NCBI GenBank assembly: GCA_016927065.1
Contig: JAFGNJ010000019.1
Span: 179,068-243,067, forward strand
Direction of reading: 5' to 3'
Length of the DNA stretch: 64,000 bases
Source of the DNA: Deltaproteobacteria bacterium
Lineage (GTDB): Bacteria > Desulfobacterota > B13-G15 > RBG-16-54-18
Made by a program: the position numbers and the translations under genes. The notes beneath the pieces were generated by a model, which made no database searches, was not told where the DNA came from, and saw only the letters and a list, made by a program, of their open reading frames with translations. Below, in pieces: positions 43,104 to 51,866 of this stretch. Numbering within the stretch: the stretch's first letter is position 1; every line of letters starts with the position of its first letter.

Positions 43104-44148
43104 AGAAGTCCTTCCATCCATCCTCGTGCCCATCGTGCTCTCGCTCTCGCTCACCCCTTTAGCGAGATGGTTGGGAAAACGGCTGGGTGTCATAGACGTC
43201 CCTGCAGAGCGCCGGGTCCATTCCATTCCAACCCCCAAGACAGGGGGATGGGCTATCTTTATCTCATTTATCATACCGGCACTGTTGCTTACCAAACTAC
43301 ATGGGGAGACCTTGGGCCTCCTCCTCGCCGCAAGCTTCATCTTTGTGATAGAGATCTGGGATGACGTCAAAGAACTACCAGCCATTATAAAACTTATCTC
43401 TCAGATCGCGGCCGCCTGCATCCTCATCTCCTTCGGGGTAAGCGTTATTATTTTCCCCGATACCCTGTGGGGTAACACCCTCAATTACACCCTCACGTTA
43501 CTCTGGCTGGTGGGGATCACCAACGCCGTAAACTTCATCGATGGGATGGATGGGCTGGCTGCCGGCCTGAGCATCATCTTCGCCTTCCTCTTCTCAATCG
43601 TCTTCCTCCAAATGGGATGGTCCAGCATGGTACCCTTGTGTCTTTTTATTATCGGCACCTGTCTTGGGTTCCTTCCCTATAACTTCCGCGGCGAAAAGAC
43701 CGGGGCAACTGTCTTTATGGGGGATACGGGGAGCAATTTTTTGGGCTTTGTCCTCGCCTCCCTCGCCGTCATGGCTGAGTGGTCGGAGTTGAAGCTGCTG
43801 CCCTCCCTCACAGCGCCATTACTGATTTTTGCCGTGGTCATTTATGACATGGCCTATATCAACGTGCGTAGGATAATCATGAGGGAAGTGAGTAACGTGC
43901 GCGAGCTCCTCGAGTACACGGGAAAGGACCACCTCCACCACCGGCTCCTCTATCTCTTGGGATCCAAGACCAAAACAGTGCTCACCATCTATCTCCTGGC
44001 CATCGCCTTAGGGATGAACGCCTTATTGATCAAGATGGCCCCGGACTACTTCTGGATCCTCCTCTTGCAGGCCCTCGTCATCCTCTCCTTTGCGACCATC
44101 TTGGAGATTGCTGCCAACCGCAGGATGAAGAGAGAAAAGGGCGGGTGA
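43096..44148 (+). CDS. Undecaprenyl-phosphate N-acetylhexosamine-1-phosphate transferase (WecA/TagO/MraY family)
   Basis: About 350 residues from the ATG at 43096 (MLKEVLPSILVPIVL), with ten or so transmembrane helices. Family landmarks: RRVHSIPTPKTGG early, NAVNFIDGMDGLAAGLS (catalytic Asp loop), FMGDTGSNFLGF, and KDHLHHRL near the end. The enzyme transfers a sugar-1-phosphate from UDP-sugar to undecaprenyl phosphate, starting a lipid-linked repeat unit. It is probably the initiating transferase of one of the two surface glycan pathways here. Its stop overlaps the GTG of the next gene. Confidence 0.92.
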   Translation: MLKEVLPSILVPIVLSLSLTPLARWLGKRLGVIDVPAERRVHSIPTPKTGGWAIFISFIIPALLLTKLHGETLGLLLAASFIFVIEIWDDVKELPAIIKLISQIAAACILISFGVSVIIFPDTLWGNTLNYTLTLLWLVGITNAVNFIDGMDGLAAGLSIIFAFLFSIVFLQMGWSSMVPLCLFIIGTCLGFLPYNFRGEKTGATVFMGDTGSNFLGFVLASLAVMAEWSELKLLPSLTAPLLIFAVVIYDMAYINVRRIIMREVSNVRELLEYTGKDHLHHRLLYLLGSKTKTVLTIYLLAIALGMNALLIKMAPDYFWILLLQALVILSFATILEIAANRRMKREKGG

Positions 44149-45272
44149 AAGTCCTCCAGCTGATAACGAGACTCGATAAGGGTGGCGCTCCTCGGGTATT
44201 CCTCCAACTGATCAGAGGCCTCACGGAACTGGGTATAGAGATCGTTATGGCCTCCGGCCCTTCTCAACAACCCGAGGAAGACCCAGAGGAGTTTTCTCAG
44301 AGGCTCCATATTCCGTATCACCCCCTCCCCCACCTGTACCGCGATATCGCCCCTCTGCATGATCTCCTCTCCCTGTTTGAAATCATCGCCCTCATCCGCA
44401 GAGAGCGACCAACGCTCCTCCACACCCACACCACCAAAGGGGGAATCCTGGGGAGGATTGCTGGACGGATGACCCGCACCAAAACCATCCACACACCCCA
44501 CGGCCACCTCTTCTACGGATACTTCGGCAAGGGGAAAGAAGGGCTCTACATCTTTCTCGAGCGTTTGGCTGCCAGACTCTGCGAGCGCATTATCACCATC
44601 TCCGAGGACGAACGAAGGGCATACCTGAAGAAGGGAATCGGCGACGAGCACAAGGTAGTTACTATTTACAATGGAATAGATATGGACAGGTTCCCAGGTG
44701 ATGGAAAGAAGGTGAGAACTGAACTGGGGATCGCACAGAAAACGCCTCTGGTAGGTTTTGTGGGGAGATTGGAGGAAATAAAAGGACCTGATCGATTTGT
44801 GGAGGCCGCAAAGCATATAAAGATCACTTCCCCCCAGACCCACTTCGTCATGGTGGGAGATGGTCCGATGAAAGAAGAACTCCTGAAGATGGCCGAGGGC
44901 ATCTCGGACCTCCACTTTGTAGGGTATCGTGAGGACATCCCCGACCTCATCGCTGCCTTTGACATTATGCTCATCCCATCCCTAAACGACGGATTCAACT
45001 TGGCTGCGGTAGAGGCAATGGCCTCTGCCATACCTGTCGTTGGGACGGCGGTCGGCGGACTCCCCGAGGTGGTGGGAGACGGGGGTATCCTTGTAAACCC
45101 CGGAGATACGGAGAGGATGCCCCAGGAGGCCGTGACCCTCCTCAACTCATCCAGACTCAGGAGGGAGATGGGAGCGAAGGGGAGAAAGCGCACGGAGGAC
45201 CTATTCGACTGGAACGTGTGCCTTCAAAGGACTATCGACCTCTACCGCGAGGTCTGCGGGGAAACCGGATGA
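44145..45272 (+). CDS. Glycosyltransferase family 4
   Basis: A 375-residue GT-B enzyme with a GTG start overlapping the upstream stop. The N-terminal domain has MKVLQLITRLDKGGAPRVFLQL and THTTKGGILGRIAGR, a pattern seen in GT4 enzymes acting just after WecA/WbpL-type transferases (for example PglA/EpsF). The donor domain has LVGFVGRLEEIKGPDRFVEAA and a terminal EX7E-type segment (SLNDGFNLAAVEAMASAIPVV). In that segment the first Glu position reads Asp/Asn, which may alter retaining catalysis. It overlaps the next gene by 4 bp. Confidence 0.88.
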   Translation: MKVLQLITRLDKGGAPRVFLQLIRGLTELGIEIVMASGPSQQPEEDPEEFSQRLHIPYHPLPHLYRDIAPLHDLLSLFEIIALIRRERPTLLHTHTTKGGILGRIAGRMTRTKTIHTPHGHLFYGYFGKGKEGLYIFLERLAARLCERIITISEDERRAYLKKGIGDEHKVVTIYNGIDMDRFPGDGKKVRTELGIAQKTPLVGFVGRLEEIKGPDRFVEAAKHIKITSPQTHFVMVGDGPMKEELLKMAEGISDLHFVGYREDIPDLIAAFDIMLIPSLNDGFNLAAVEAMASAIPVVGTAVGGLPEVVGDGGILVNPGDTERMPQEAVTLLNSSRLRREMGAKGRKRTEDLFDWNVCLQRTIDLYREVCGETG

Positions 45273-46099
45273 AGCGGGAACTCACTTTCTATCAAACGGC
45301 CTCCCAGAATCTCATCCTCATCCACCACCTGCGGGAGGTGACGGAACGGCTCAAAAAGACCGGCCCCGAGATCATCTTCTTCAGAGGAATAAGCCTTTTG
45401 GGAGATGTCTACCCCGCATTGGGGGATCGCCCCATGCTCGATGCGGACATCCTGGTCCGGGAACGGGACGTGGAGCAGCTCAAGGATATCCTACGGGGAC
45501 TGGGATGGGGGGAGGCCGAGCCAGGGGTCTTTGATAGCAATGGCCTCTCACTCGATCTCCACACTTCCTTTCTCACCCCTATACGCACAGTCCTGGCGAA
45601 CGCTTGTCTGAAGGTCTCTATGGATGAGGTCTTTCAACGAGGCATCATCAAACAATTGGACGTAATAGAAATTAAAATCCCTTGCCCGGAGCACCTCTTT
45701 ATCTCAACGGCCATCCACCTCCAGAGCCACTCTTTCGGATCTGAGAAGGGATGGGAAGATCTGGTCAGGATAAAAGAACACTATTGGCTCTCCGATGAGG
45801 CAATACGCACCGAGGCTAAACGGATGGGTGCTGAGCACACCCTTAATTACCTCAGTTGTCTACGGCCGGACATCTTTCCATCTTGGAGAAAAAAACTATC
45901 TCTCGGTGAACAATGCATCATTAAAAGAATAAAGAAAGGAACAATGAATCCAAACTTCGGCGACCTCCTCTTCCTCTTTCAATCAAAGAGAAAGGGGAAG
46001 GCCATGCAGGAAATCTTTTTTCCCAACGGCTTCTCTCTCAGGATTATTGGCGACAGGCTCTGGAAGTGCCTGAGGCTCCTCAAGGATACCCTCACGTGA
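45269..46099 (+). CDS. Nucleotidyltransferase-fold protein (PF14907-like)
   Basis: About 276 residues from the ATG at 45269, which overlaps the upstream glycosyltransferase stop by 4 bp. The core motif LLGDVYPALGDRPMLDADILV contains the D-x-D (DAD) metal site of the nucleotidyltransferase superfamily, and SLDLHTSFL holds the later acidic/His segment. Uncharacterised proteins of this kind commonly sit with HPr-kinase-like and PqqD-like genes in peptide-modification loci, such as lasso peptide clusters. A role as first gene of the peptide system is therefore plausible, though it is coupled to the glycan gene. Its substrate is unknown. Confidence 0.75.
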   Translation: MKRELTFYQTASQNLILIHHLREVTERLKKTGPEIIFFRGISLLGDVYPALGDRPMLDADILVRERDVEQLKDILRGLGWGEAEPGVFDSNGLSLDLHTSFLTPIRTVLANACLKVSMDEVFQRGIIKQLDVIEIKIPCPEHLFISTAIHLQSHSFGSEKGWEDLVRIKEHYWLSDEAIRTEAKRMGAEHTLNYLSCLRPDIFPSWRKKLSLGEQCIIKRIKKGTMNPNFGDLLFLFQSKRKGKAMQEIFFPNGFSLRIIGDRLWKCLRLLKDTLT

Positions 46100-46142
46100 T
46101 CAAGGCTCAAATAAAAACTGTGACATTTGAAATCAGTGAGAG

Positions 46143-46176
46143 TTAGTTGGATTTCCCGCGCCTTGCGGTCAACTAA
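46143..46176 (+). repeat. Two-tier inverted repeat before the peptide operon
   Basis: TTAGTTG (46143-46149) pairs with CAACTAA (46170-46176), and within it CCGC (46156-46159) pairs with GCGG (46165-46168). There is no T-run after it, so it does not look like a terminator. A TATAAT (46192-46197) follows 15 bp later, so it may be an operator or RNA structure at the start of the peptide operon. The -35 region is poor. Confidence 0.4.
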
Positions 46177-46224
46177 ATGAGGTGATAAAATTATAATATA
46201 TTACACAAGTTTTAAAGGGGATCA

Positions 46225-47244
46225 GTGCAAGGAAAGGTGGAAAAACCTCGGCTTTTAGACCATCGCTATTATCAAATAGCCGGTATCACTATCCGCCTCG
46301 AATCGGACTTGCCCATAACAGATACGACGTTCCACCCTAAATTCAAACATTTTGAGGTACATAGACCTGGCAAGGACACCATTACCATCAGACACCACTT
46401 CTTCATGCCTGATCTGAGCAAATGGAACATGGGGAAAGAGGTTTATCGCAAGCCCCCGTGGGCCATCTACAAAAAGGGACCCTCATGGGTCTATGTAGGA
46501 ATTTCAGGAGGAGGCATATGGGGGGCGTTCAAGTGTCTGTTGTCCAGAATAGGGCACCGCCTCTATACCCTTAAGATGAACCCACACCAGAAAAAAGGAA
46601 AAGTAAAAAATACCGCTTTGCGCCTGATTAAAGAAGGCCATATTAAACAACTAGCGATATTTAACCATGACTATAGCAATGGAAGGATATACAATAAAGC
46701 TAAGAGGTTTTTCTATAGGGGCAACTTCCCTTCCCTCTCCCTCTTTCCCACCGACCAGGTCCTCCTTGCCCAGGTCTTGGCCGAAAGGGAGGGTTGTTAT
46801 ATCCATGCAAGCGGCCTGGTGCTTAACGGCAAGGGACTCCTCTTTGTGGGGCATTCAAGCGCGGGGAAGTCCACCATGGCGATGATGTTGAAAGATCAAG
46901 CAAAAATTCTATGCGACGACCGGATGATTGTAAGGAGGTGGCCGGATGGCTTCAAGATCCATGGAACCTGGAGTCATGGTGATGTTTCGGATGTTGCGGC
47001 AGATTCCGCGCCGTTGAAGGCCATTCTTTTTTTGAAACAGGACCGGGAAAACCAACTCATCCCGATTGACCACAAGCAGGAAATCAACAGAAGACTTCTG
47101 GCCTGTCTGATAAAGCCCCTTGTTACCGCAGAGTGGTGGGAGCGAATGCTTGTCCTGATAGATACAATGGCCCAAGAAGTCCCCTGCTATTCCCTTCACT
47201 TTAATAAAGATGGAGATGTCATAGATCTTTTAAGGCATCTCTAA
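46225..47244 (+). CDS. HPr kinase-like P-loop protein (ScmC/HprK-related)
   Basis: 339 residues with a GTG start behind AAAGGGG. The C-terminal half is HprK-like: HASGLVL (residues 194-200), Walker A GHSSAGKST (209-217) and CDDR (230-233), the phosphotransfer acid region. The N-terminal 190 residues match no domain I know. In lasso peptide clusters such kinases phosphorylate the precursor's C-terminal hydroxyl residue. Both precursor-like peptides here end in Thr, which would fit, but the link is inference. I recall a similar gene (ScmC) in the 'SynChlorMet' radical SAM cassette. Confidence 0.75.
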   Translation: MQGKVEKPRLLDHRYYQIAGITIRLESDLPITDTTFHPKFKHFEVHRPGKDTITIRHHFFMPDLSKWNMGKEVYRKPPWAIYKKGPSWVYVGISGGGIWGAFKCLLSRIGHRLYTLKMNPHQKKGKVKNTALRLIKEGHIKQLAIFNHDYSNGRIYNKAKRFFYRGNFPSLSLFPTDQVLLAQVLAEREGCYIHASGLVLNGKGLLFVGHSSAGKSTMAMMLKDQAKILCDDRMIVRRWPDGFKIHGTWSHGDVSDVAADSAPLKAILFLKQDRENQLIPIDHKQEINRRLLACLIKPLVTAEWWERMLVLIDTMAQEVPCYSLHFNKDGDVIDLLRHL

Positions 47245-47298
47245 TCGAATTAACGTTTAGCTTAGCCTGTTTAATTTTTCAGGTTATGGCAAGAAAGC

Positions 47299-48534
47299 AT
47301 GGCCAATAAAGATTCTTATAGCATTAAAGTAAGCGCCGACGATGCCTCTCTGTGGAAGGTTAACCCTCCCCTGCTCGAGTCGCTTGACATGGAGCTCACC
47401 GAACGCTGCAACAATAACTGCATCCACTGCTACATCAACCTGCCTACTGACGACCTGAATGCCAAAAAAAAAGAGCTTTCGACGGAGGAAATACAGGCGA
47501 TCCTTCAAGAGGCTGTCTCTCTCGGCTGTCTCACAGTGCGATTCACAGGAGGGGAACCCCTCTTGCGGGAAGATTTTGAAGACCTCTATAGCTTTGCCCG
47601 CAAACTCGGCCTTCGGGTAGCCCTTTTTACCAACGCCACCTTGATCACCGCCGCCCTGGCCAAGGTATTTGTACGCACCCCGCCCCTCATGCCTATAGAA
47701 ATCACCCTCTACGGAATGACGAGGAACTCCTATGAGACAATCACCAGGGTCCCGGGTTCTTTTAAAGCTGCGTGGAGGGGTATAAATCTGTTATTAGAAT
47801 ATCAGGTCCCGTTTGTGGTCACGGGTGTGCTCCTTCCACCTAACAGAGAAGAAATAGAGGAGTTTGAATCATGGGCCACCACCATCCCCTGGATGTATAC
47901 AGCACCGTCATACTCTATTCTTTTTGACCTCCGCGCCCGCCGCGACTCTAAACAAAAAAATCAACTCATCAAGGGGCTCAGACTCACACCAGAAGATGCA
48001 GTAGCATTCTTGTCCAGGAAACAGGAGAAATACCTGCAAGAGATGAGGGAGTTTTGTGTTAAATTTACCAGACCCCAGGGAAACAACATCTTTTCCTGCG
48101 GGGCAGGGATAAGAGGCGGATGCGTCGATGCCTACGGTTATTTCCAACCGTGTATGCTGCTGAGGCACCCGGATACTGTCTACGATTTAAAAAAGGGTTC
48201 CCTCAAAGATGCCCTGAAGAATTTTTTTCCAAAAATAAGAAATATAAAAACCAAAAACACCGACTACTTAAACCGCTGTGCCCGCTGTGTTTTGCAGGGC
48301 CTCTGTGAGCAGTGCCCGGCTCGGTCATGGATGGAACATGGCACACTGGATACGCCGGTAGAGTATCAGTGTGAGATCGCCCACGCGCAGGCAACGGCCT
48401 TGGGTTTGCTTGAGGAAGGTGAGCGGGCCTGGGAGATAAAAAACTGGAAAGAAAGGATACGGAATTTTTCAGGGGGTACGCCGACCTATGAAAAAAAGAA
48501 ACCATGCAAAAATCAAGTTATGCAAGAGGGTTGA
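47299..48534 (+). CDS. Radical SAM/SPASM peptide-modifying enzyme (ScmE/ScmF-like)
   Basis: 411 residues. The [4Fe-4S] SAM motif is C37-x3-C41-x2-C44 in ERCNNNCIHCYINLP, and RFTGGEPLLRE follows. The C-terminal SPASM domain has CGAGIRGGCVDAYGYFQPC and a CARCVLQGLCEQCPAR cluster for auxiliary iron-sulfur clusters. It resembles PqqE-like enzymes that crosslink or modify ribosomal peptides. It is paralogous to the gene at 50413 (same cysteine positions, same start motif). Neighbouring PqqD-like and peptide genes make a RiPP maturase the best reading. The chemistry is unknown. Confidence 0.9.
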   Translation: MANKDSYSIKVSADDASLWKVNPPLLESLDMELTERCNNNCIHCYINLPTDDLNAKKKELSTEEIQAILQEAVSLGCLTVRFTGGEPLLREDFEDLYSFARKLGLRVALFTNATLITAALAKVFVRTPPLMPIEITLYGMTRNSYETITRVPGSFKAAWRGINLLLEYQVPFVVTGVLLPPNREEIEEFESWATTIPWMYTAPSYSILFDLRARRDSKQKNQLIKGLRLTPEDAVAFLSRKQEKYLQEMREFCVKFTRPQGNNIFSCGAGIRGGCVDAYGYFQPCMLLRHPDTVYDLKKGSLKDALKNFFPKIRNIKTKNTDYLNRCARCVLQGLCEQCPARSWMEHGTLDTPVEYQCEIAHAQATALGLLEEGERAWEIKNWKERIRNFSGGTPTYEKKKPCKNQVMQEG

Positions 48535-48592
48535 CAAATTTCTGACATATGCAGCAGTTTAACGTTACCAATGAAGAGCGTAATCCTTGAGC

Positions 48593-49495
48593 ATGATGTC
48601 TCCATTTGTAAGATTTCCCACAATATTTTACATCGAACCCACGAATGACTGCAATCTGAGTTGCATTATGTGTCCCAGAAAGAAGAACGGGAAAGCGGTG
48701 GGGTATATGTCATTCGACCTGTTTTGCAATGTCGTGGATCAGCTCATCGATCAAAAGATACTGCAGGTAAGTCTACACCTAACCGGCGAGCCCCTGTTGC
48801 ATCCTCGGATCGCGGAAATGGTAAGGTATGCAAAAAAAGGGGGGCTGCCTTATGTAAGATTCGCTACCAACGCCACCCTGCTTAACGAGGACTCAGCTAA
48901 AGACCTCATAGAATCGGGATTGGATAGCCTTACCATATCCATGGATTCCTCCACTGCCCCGTACTATTGCTCGGGGCCAACGGGGAAAGATCTCTTCGCT
49001 GGCCTAGATCAAAACGTCCGGAGGCTGATTAGGCTCAAAAACCGGCATGGTAGCAATTTCCCCGAAGTCCAGATGCAGATCATCCGTATGGAGCAGACAC
49101 AAGGTCTGATAGACGAATTCGTGACGAGATGGCAGGGTATTGCCGATCAGGTCACAGTGCAACCGCTTTTATCCTGGGCTGGGCACATCAAGGCTCCAAA
49201 GAAAAGGGGGCGGCGTCGATTGATCTGCATGAATCACCTGACTCAAGGGGTGGTGCAGTGGGATGGGGATGTTTCATTCTGCTGCCTCTACATTGACAGC
49301 CGGGGCGATTCGGAGGGGGTCCTCGGAAATGCGACGCATACCTCCTTAGAGGATATCTTCTTGGGTACAAGGCGGCGGAAGATCATCGAAGCCCAACTGC
49401 GAGGAAATTACGATGCAGTCCCCTATTGCAAAAATTGTCCTGATTGGAATGATTTTCTGGATTGTCTTCAAACAGGGGAGCCACATACACTATAA
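48593..49495 (+). CDS. Radical SAM protein with short SPASM-like C-terminus
   Basis: About 300 residues from one of two adjacent ATGs (48593); a TTG at 48587 is also possible. The cluster motif is CNLSCIMC (C20, C24, C27) after YIEPTND. The C-terminus has FCCLYIDSRGD and CKNCPDW, a reduced SPASM-type cluster site. It is of a different subgroup from the paralogous pair around it and shorter. It may perform a second modification of the same peptide or of a cofactor. Confidence 0.82.
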   Translation: MMSPFVRFPTIFYIEPTNDCNLSCIMCPRKKNGKAVGYMSFDLFCNVVDQLIDQKILQVSLHLTGEPLLHPRIAEMVRYAKKGGLPYVRFATNATLLNEDSAKDLIESGLDSLTISMDSSTAPYYCSGPTGKDLFAGLDQNVRRLIRLKNRHGSNFPEVQMQIIRMEQTQGLIDEFVTRWQGIADQVTVQPLLSWAGHIKAPKKRGRRRLICMNHLTQGVVQWDGDVSFCCLYIDSRGDSEGVLGNATHTSLEDIFLGTRRRKIIEAQLRGNYDAVPYCKNCPDWNDFLDCLQTGEPHTL

Positions 49496-49569
49496 AGATT
49501 CCTTGTACACTTCGTGAAGATATGTGTTATCCTGTGATACACACCAAGAAACTGTAAAGGAGGCCCGCA

Positions 49570-49881
49570 ATGAAAGCCAAGATCAACCTTGACGCAACCT
49601 ACGTTCAATCGGAGGACCTAGTGAGCAGGGAGATTGAGGGAGAACTGATCATCGTCCCCCTGGTTGCCGGCATGGGGGATATGGAGGACGAACTCTTTAC
49701 CCTGAATGAGACCGGAAGGGCCGTATGGGCAAAGCTGGACGGCAAAAAGAGCTTGAAGACGGTGGCAAAGGAACTCTCTGCGGAGTTTGAGGCACCTCCA
49801 GGAGAGATCGAAAGGGATGTGACCGGACTGGCAGAGGAACTCCTCAAGAGAAAGATGATCGTTAAAGCCTCAAAGAAGTGA
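49570..49881 (+). CDS. PqqD-family peptide chaperone (RiPP recognition element)
   Basis: 103 residues with the PqqD winged-helix pattern: LVSREIEGELIIVPL, then FTLNETGRAVWAKLDGKKSL and a helical LAEELLKRKMIV. PqqD-type proteins bind the leader of a precursor peptide and present it to the radical SAM enzyme. The call is supported by its place between three radical SAM genes and upstream of the peptide genes. An AAAGGAGG ribosome-binding site precedes the ATG. Confidence 0.88.
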   Translation: MKAKINLDATYVQSEDLVSREIEGELIIVPLVAGMGDMEDELFTLNETGRAVWAKLDGKKSLKTVAKELSAEFEAPPGEIERDVTGLAEELLKRKMIVKASKK

Positions 49882-49897
49882 TATAAAATCTGCTTCA

Positions 49898-50416
49898 ATG
49901 GTCGCCTCACCTGATACTCAGTTTAAGCCAGTCCTTGGTACTAAGAAGGGAAAGGAGCTTTTTCTCTCTAGCCAGCATCTTGAGGAACTCCTCAAAGGTG
50001 TGCTCGACAAAGGGGCGTGCTTCAGGTTTCAAGGCAAGGGTCTCAGCATGTCCCCTTTTATCAAAGACGGCGATATCCTCACCATTGCCCCATTGCCGAC
50101 TGCTTCCCCCGGTCTCGGTGATGTGGTGGTCTTTACGCATCCCAATACCGGAAAGCTCATCATCCATCGAGTAATCAAAAAAGGGGGAGGTTCTTACCTT
50201 ACCAAGGGGGATAATGTCCCTGAAGGAGACGGCCTTATCTCCAGGGCAGCAATCGTGGGGCGTGTGATAAAGGTGGAGAGAAATGGGAAGCACATCTCGC
50301 TCGGTCTCGGCCCAGAGCGTTTTTTAATAGCCTCCTTGACCCGTAGAGGGCTTTTATTTTTGCTACGGCCAGTCTGGAGGCTTGTTCGTTTTTTTTATAA
50401 GGGATCAGTCCGGTGA
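49898..50416 (+). CDS. S26-family signal peptidase, Ser/His type (Sec11/SipW-like)
   Basis: 172 residues. The catalytic serine is in GKGLSMSPF (Ser50, the GxSMxP motif). The general base segment reads KLIIHRVIKKG, with His90 where bacterial Lep enzymes have Lys, as in ER-type and SipW peptidases, and TKGDNVPEGDG follows as the conserved Asp box. A hydrophobic basic C-terminus (LLFLLRPVWRLVRFFYKG) could be a membrane anchor. In this cassette it may remove the leader or mature the exported peptide. It lies 16 bp after the PqqD-like gene. Confidence 0.85.
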   Translation: MVASPDTQFKPVLGTKKGKELFLSSQHLEELLKGVLDKGACFRFQGKGLSMSPFIKDGDILTIAPLPTASPGLGDVVVFTHPNTGKLIIHRVIKKGGGSYLTKGDNVPEGDGLISRAAIVGRVIKVERNGKHISLGLGPERFLIASLTRRGLLFLLRPVWRLVRFFYKGSVR

Positions 50417-51528
50417 ATGAATCGTATGTTTCAACCCGTGACCTACATGATCTTTCCCTCTGGGACAAGATGCGCGGAAAGAGGGCGCTCACCTCTTTTG
50501 ACCTGGAGATTACCGCCCGCTGCAACAACAACTGCCGTCACTGTTACATCAACCTCCCGGCTGGAGACAAGGAGGCAAAAGAAAAGGAACTCTCTTTAGA
50601 GGAAATAGGGGAAATAGGCACTGAGGCCGTCGCACTCGGTGCCGTGTGGTGCCTCATCACTGGCGGTGAGCCCCTCTTGCGGGATGATTTTTCCGATATC
50701 TATCTCTCGCTCAAGAAAAAGGGCCTTTTGATCTCTGTCTTTACCAATGCCACCCTCGTAACAAAAGAGCATATCAAACTGTTCAAGGCGTATCCGCCGA
50801 GGGATATCGAGGTCTCGGTCTATGGGGTGAGCAAGGAATCGTACGAGAGTGTAACGCGGAGGCCAGGCTCTTTTGCGGCCTTTCGACGGGGGCTCGATCT
50901 ACTTTTCGAAAACGGCCTTAACGTGCGCCTCAAGGCCATGGCCCTGCGCTCCAATCTTCATGAGCAGCCGGAGATTGCCCGCTTCTGCAAAGAGCAAACA
51001 AAGGACTACTTCCGTTTTGACCCCTTCTTACACCTGAGATATGACAGGAACCCCTCTAGAAATGCAGAGATAATGGCCGAAAGGCTCTCTCCTGAGGAGA
51101 TCGTCGCCCTCGAGCAATCGGATCCTGAGCGGTTCCAGGCCTTGGCAGAAGGGTGCGATAAGCTTATCCTTCCACAGTCTGCCTATCCCCCAGGCAACCA
51201 TCTCTTTCAGTGCGGCGCAGGAACAGCAAGTTTCAGCCTCAGCTACGATGGTCTTTTTCGCCTCTGTCCATCCCTCTGGCACCCGGATTGTGTCTATGAC
51301 GTGAAACAAGGAACCCTTACCAAGGCCTGGCAAACCTTCGTCCCCCAGGTGCGGGAAATGCGATCGGAAAGCAGAGAGTTTTTAGATATGTGCCGGAAAT
51401 GCCCTTTTATCAATCTCTGTATGTGGTGTCCTGCGCATGCCTATCTTGAAACCGGAGAGCTGGATGCGCCGGTTGACTATTTCTGCCAGGTCGCCCATGC
51501 CAGGGCCGCAGCCCTTCACAGAGCGTGA
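50413..51528 (+). CDS. Radical SAM/SPASM peptide-modifying enzyme (ScmE/ScmF-like paralogue)
   Basis: 371 residues with a GTG start that overlaps the peptidase stop. The cluster motif is C37-x3-C41-x2-C44 (ARCNNNCRHCYINLP), followed by LITGGEPLLRDDF. The C-terminal SPASM domain has FQCGAGTASFSLSYDGLFRLC and MCRKCPFINLCMWCPA. It is clearly homologous to the gene at 47299 along its whole length (EVSVYGVSKESYESVT against EITLYGMTRNSYETIT). It ends about 170 bp before the first precursor-like peptide. Confidence 0.9.
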   Translation: MNESYVSTRDLHDLSLWDKMRGKRALTSFDLEITARCNNNCRHCYINLPAGDKEAKEKELSLEEIGEIGTEAVALGAVWCLITGGEPLLRDDFSDIYLSLKKKGLLISVFTNATLVTKEHIKLFKAYPPRDIEVSVYGVSKESYESVTRRPGSFAAFRRGLDLLFENGLNVRLKAMALRSNLHEQPEIARFCKEQTKDYFRFDPFLHLRYDRNPSRNAEIMAERLSPEEIVALEQSDPERFQALAEGCDKLILPQSAYPPGNHLFQCGAGTASFSLSYDGLFRLCPSLWHPDCVYDVKQGTLTKAWQTFVPQVREMRSESREFLDMCRKCPFINLCMWCPAHAYLETGELDAPVDYFCQVAHARAAALHRA

Positions 51529-51695
51529 GTTTTTTATGGCACAGGGACGTAAAATGTGCTATATTTAAAAGAGACACAACGAGTTCTAAAAGTATTTTGT
51601 ATGGGGAATTTTAGTAAACAGCTATGAGCAAAGAATAACAATTAGTGAACATAACATTGCTTCCAATTCATAGTAATAAGAGGAGGGTATTAAAG

Positions 51696-51866
51696 ATGAA
51701 TAAGAAGGTCTGGACAAAGCCCAAGTTGATAGTGTTGTTTAAAGGAAAACCAGAGGAAGCGGTGCTCCAGGCGTGTAAGAGACAGGACATAGGGGGTGCA
51801 TATACAAACACCTGTGTGTTTACTGTGTGGGGGCAGACTAACCGTTGTAGTACCATTGGCACTTAG
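51696..51866 (+). CDS. Precursor-like peptide 1 (RiPP leader/core, 56 residues)
   Basis: 56 residues with an AGGAGG ribosome-binding site 9 bp before the ATG; a longer in-frame start at 51645 is unlikely. A conserved leader KVWTKPKLIVLFKGKPEE, then AVLQACK, ends at C27. The C-terminal part has C40, W45 and C51, ending CSTIGT. There is no signal peptide and no other domain. The leader is 21 of 28 residues identical to the peptide at 54331. This pattern, with neighbouring PqqD-like and radical SAM genes, indicates a peptide precursor. The modified residues are unknown. Confidence 0.8.
   Translation: MNKKVWTKPKLIVLFKGKPEEAVLQACKRQDIGGAYTNTCVFTVWGQTNRCSTIGT

Noticed and set aside
38130..45272. 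Exosortase/PEP-CTERM system
   Set aside because: The ATPase, Wza, Wzz and sigma-54 promoter are reminiscent, but no exosortase gene or PEP-CTERM protein was found in the window.
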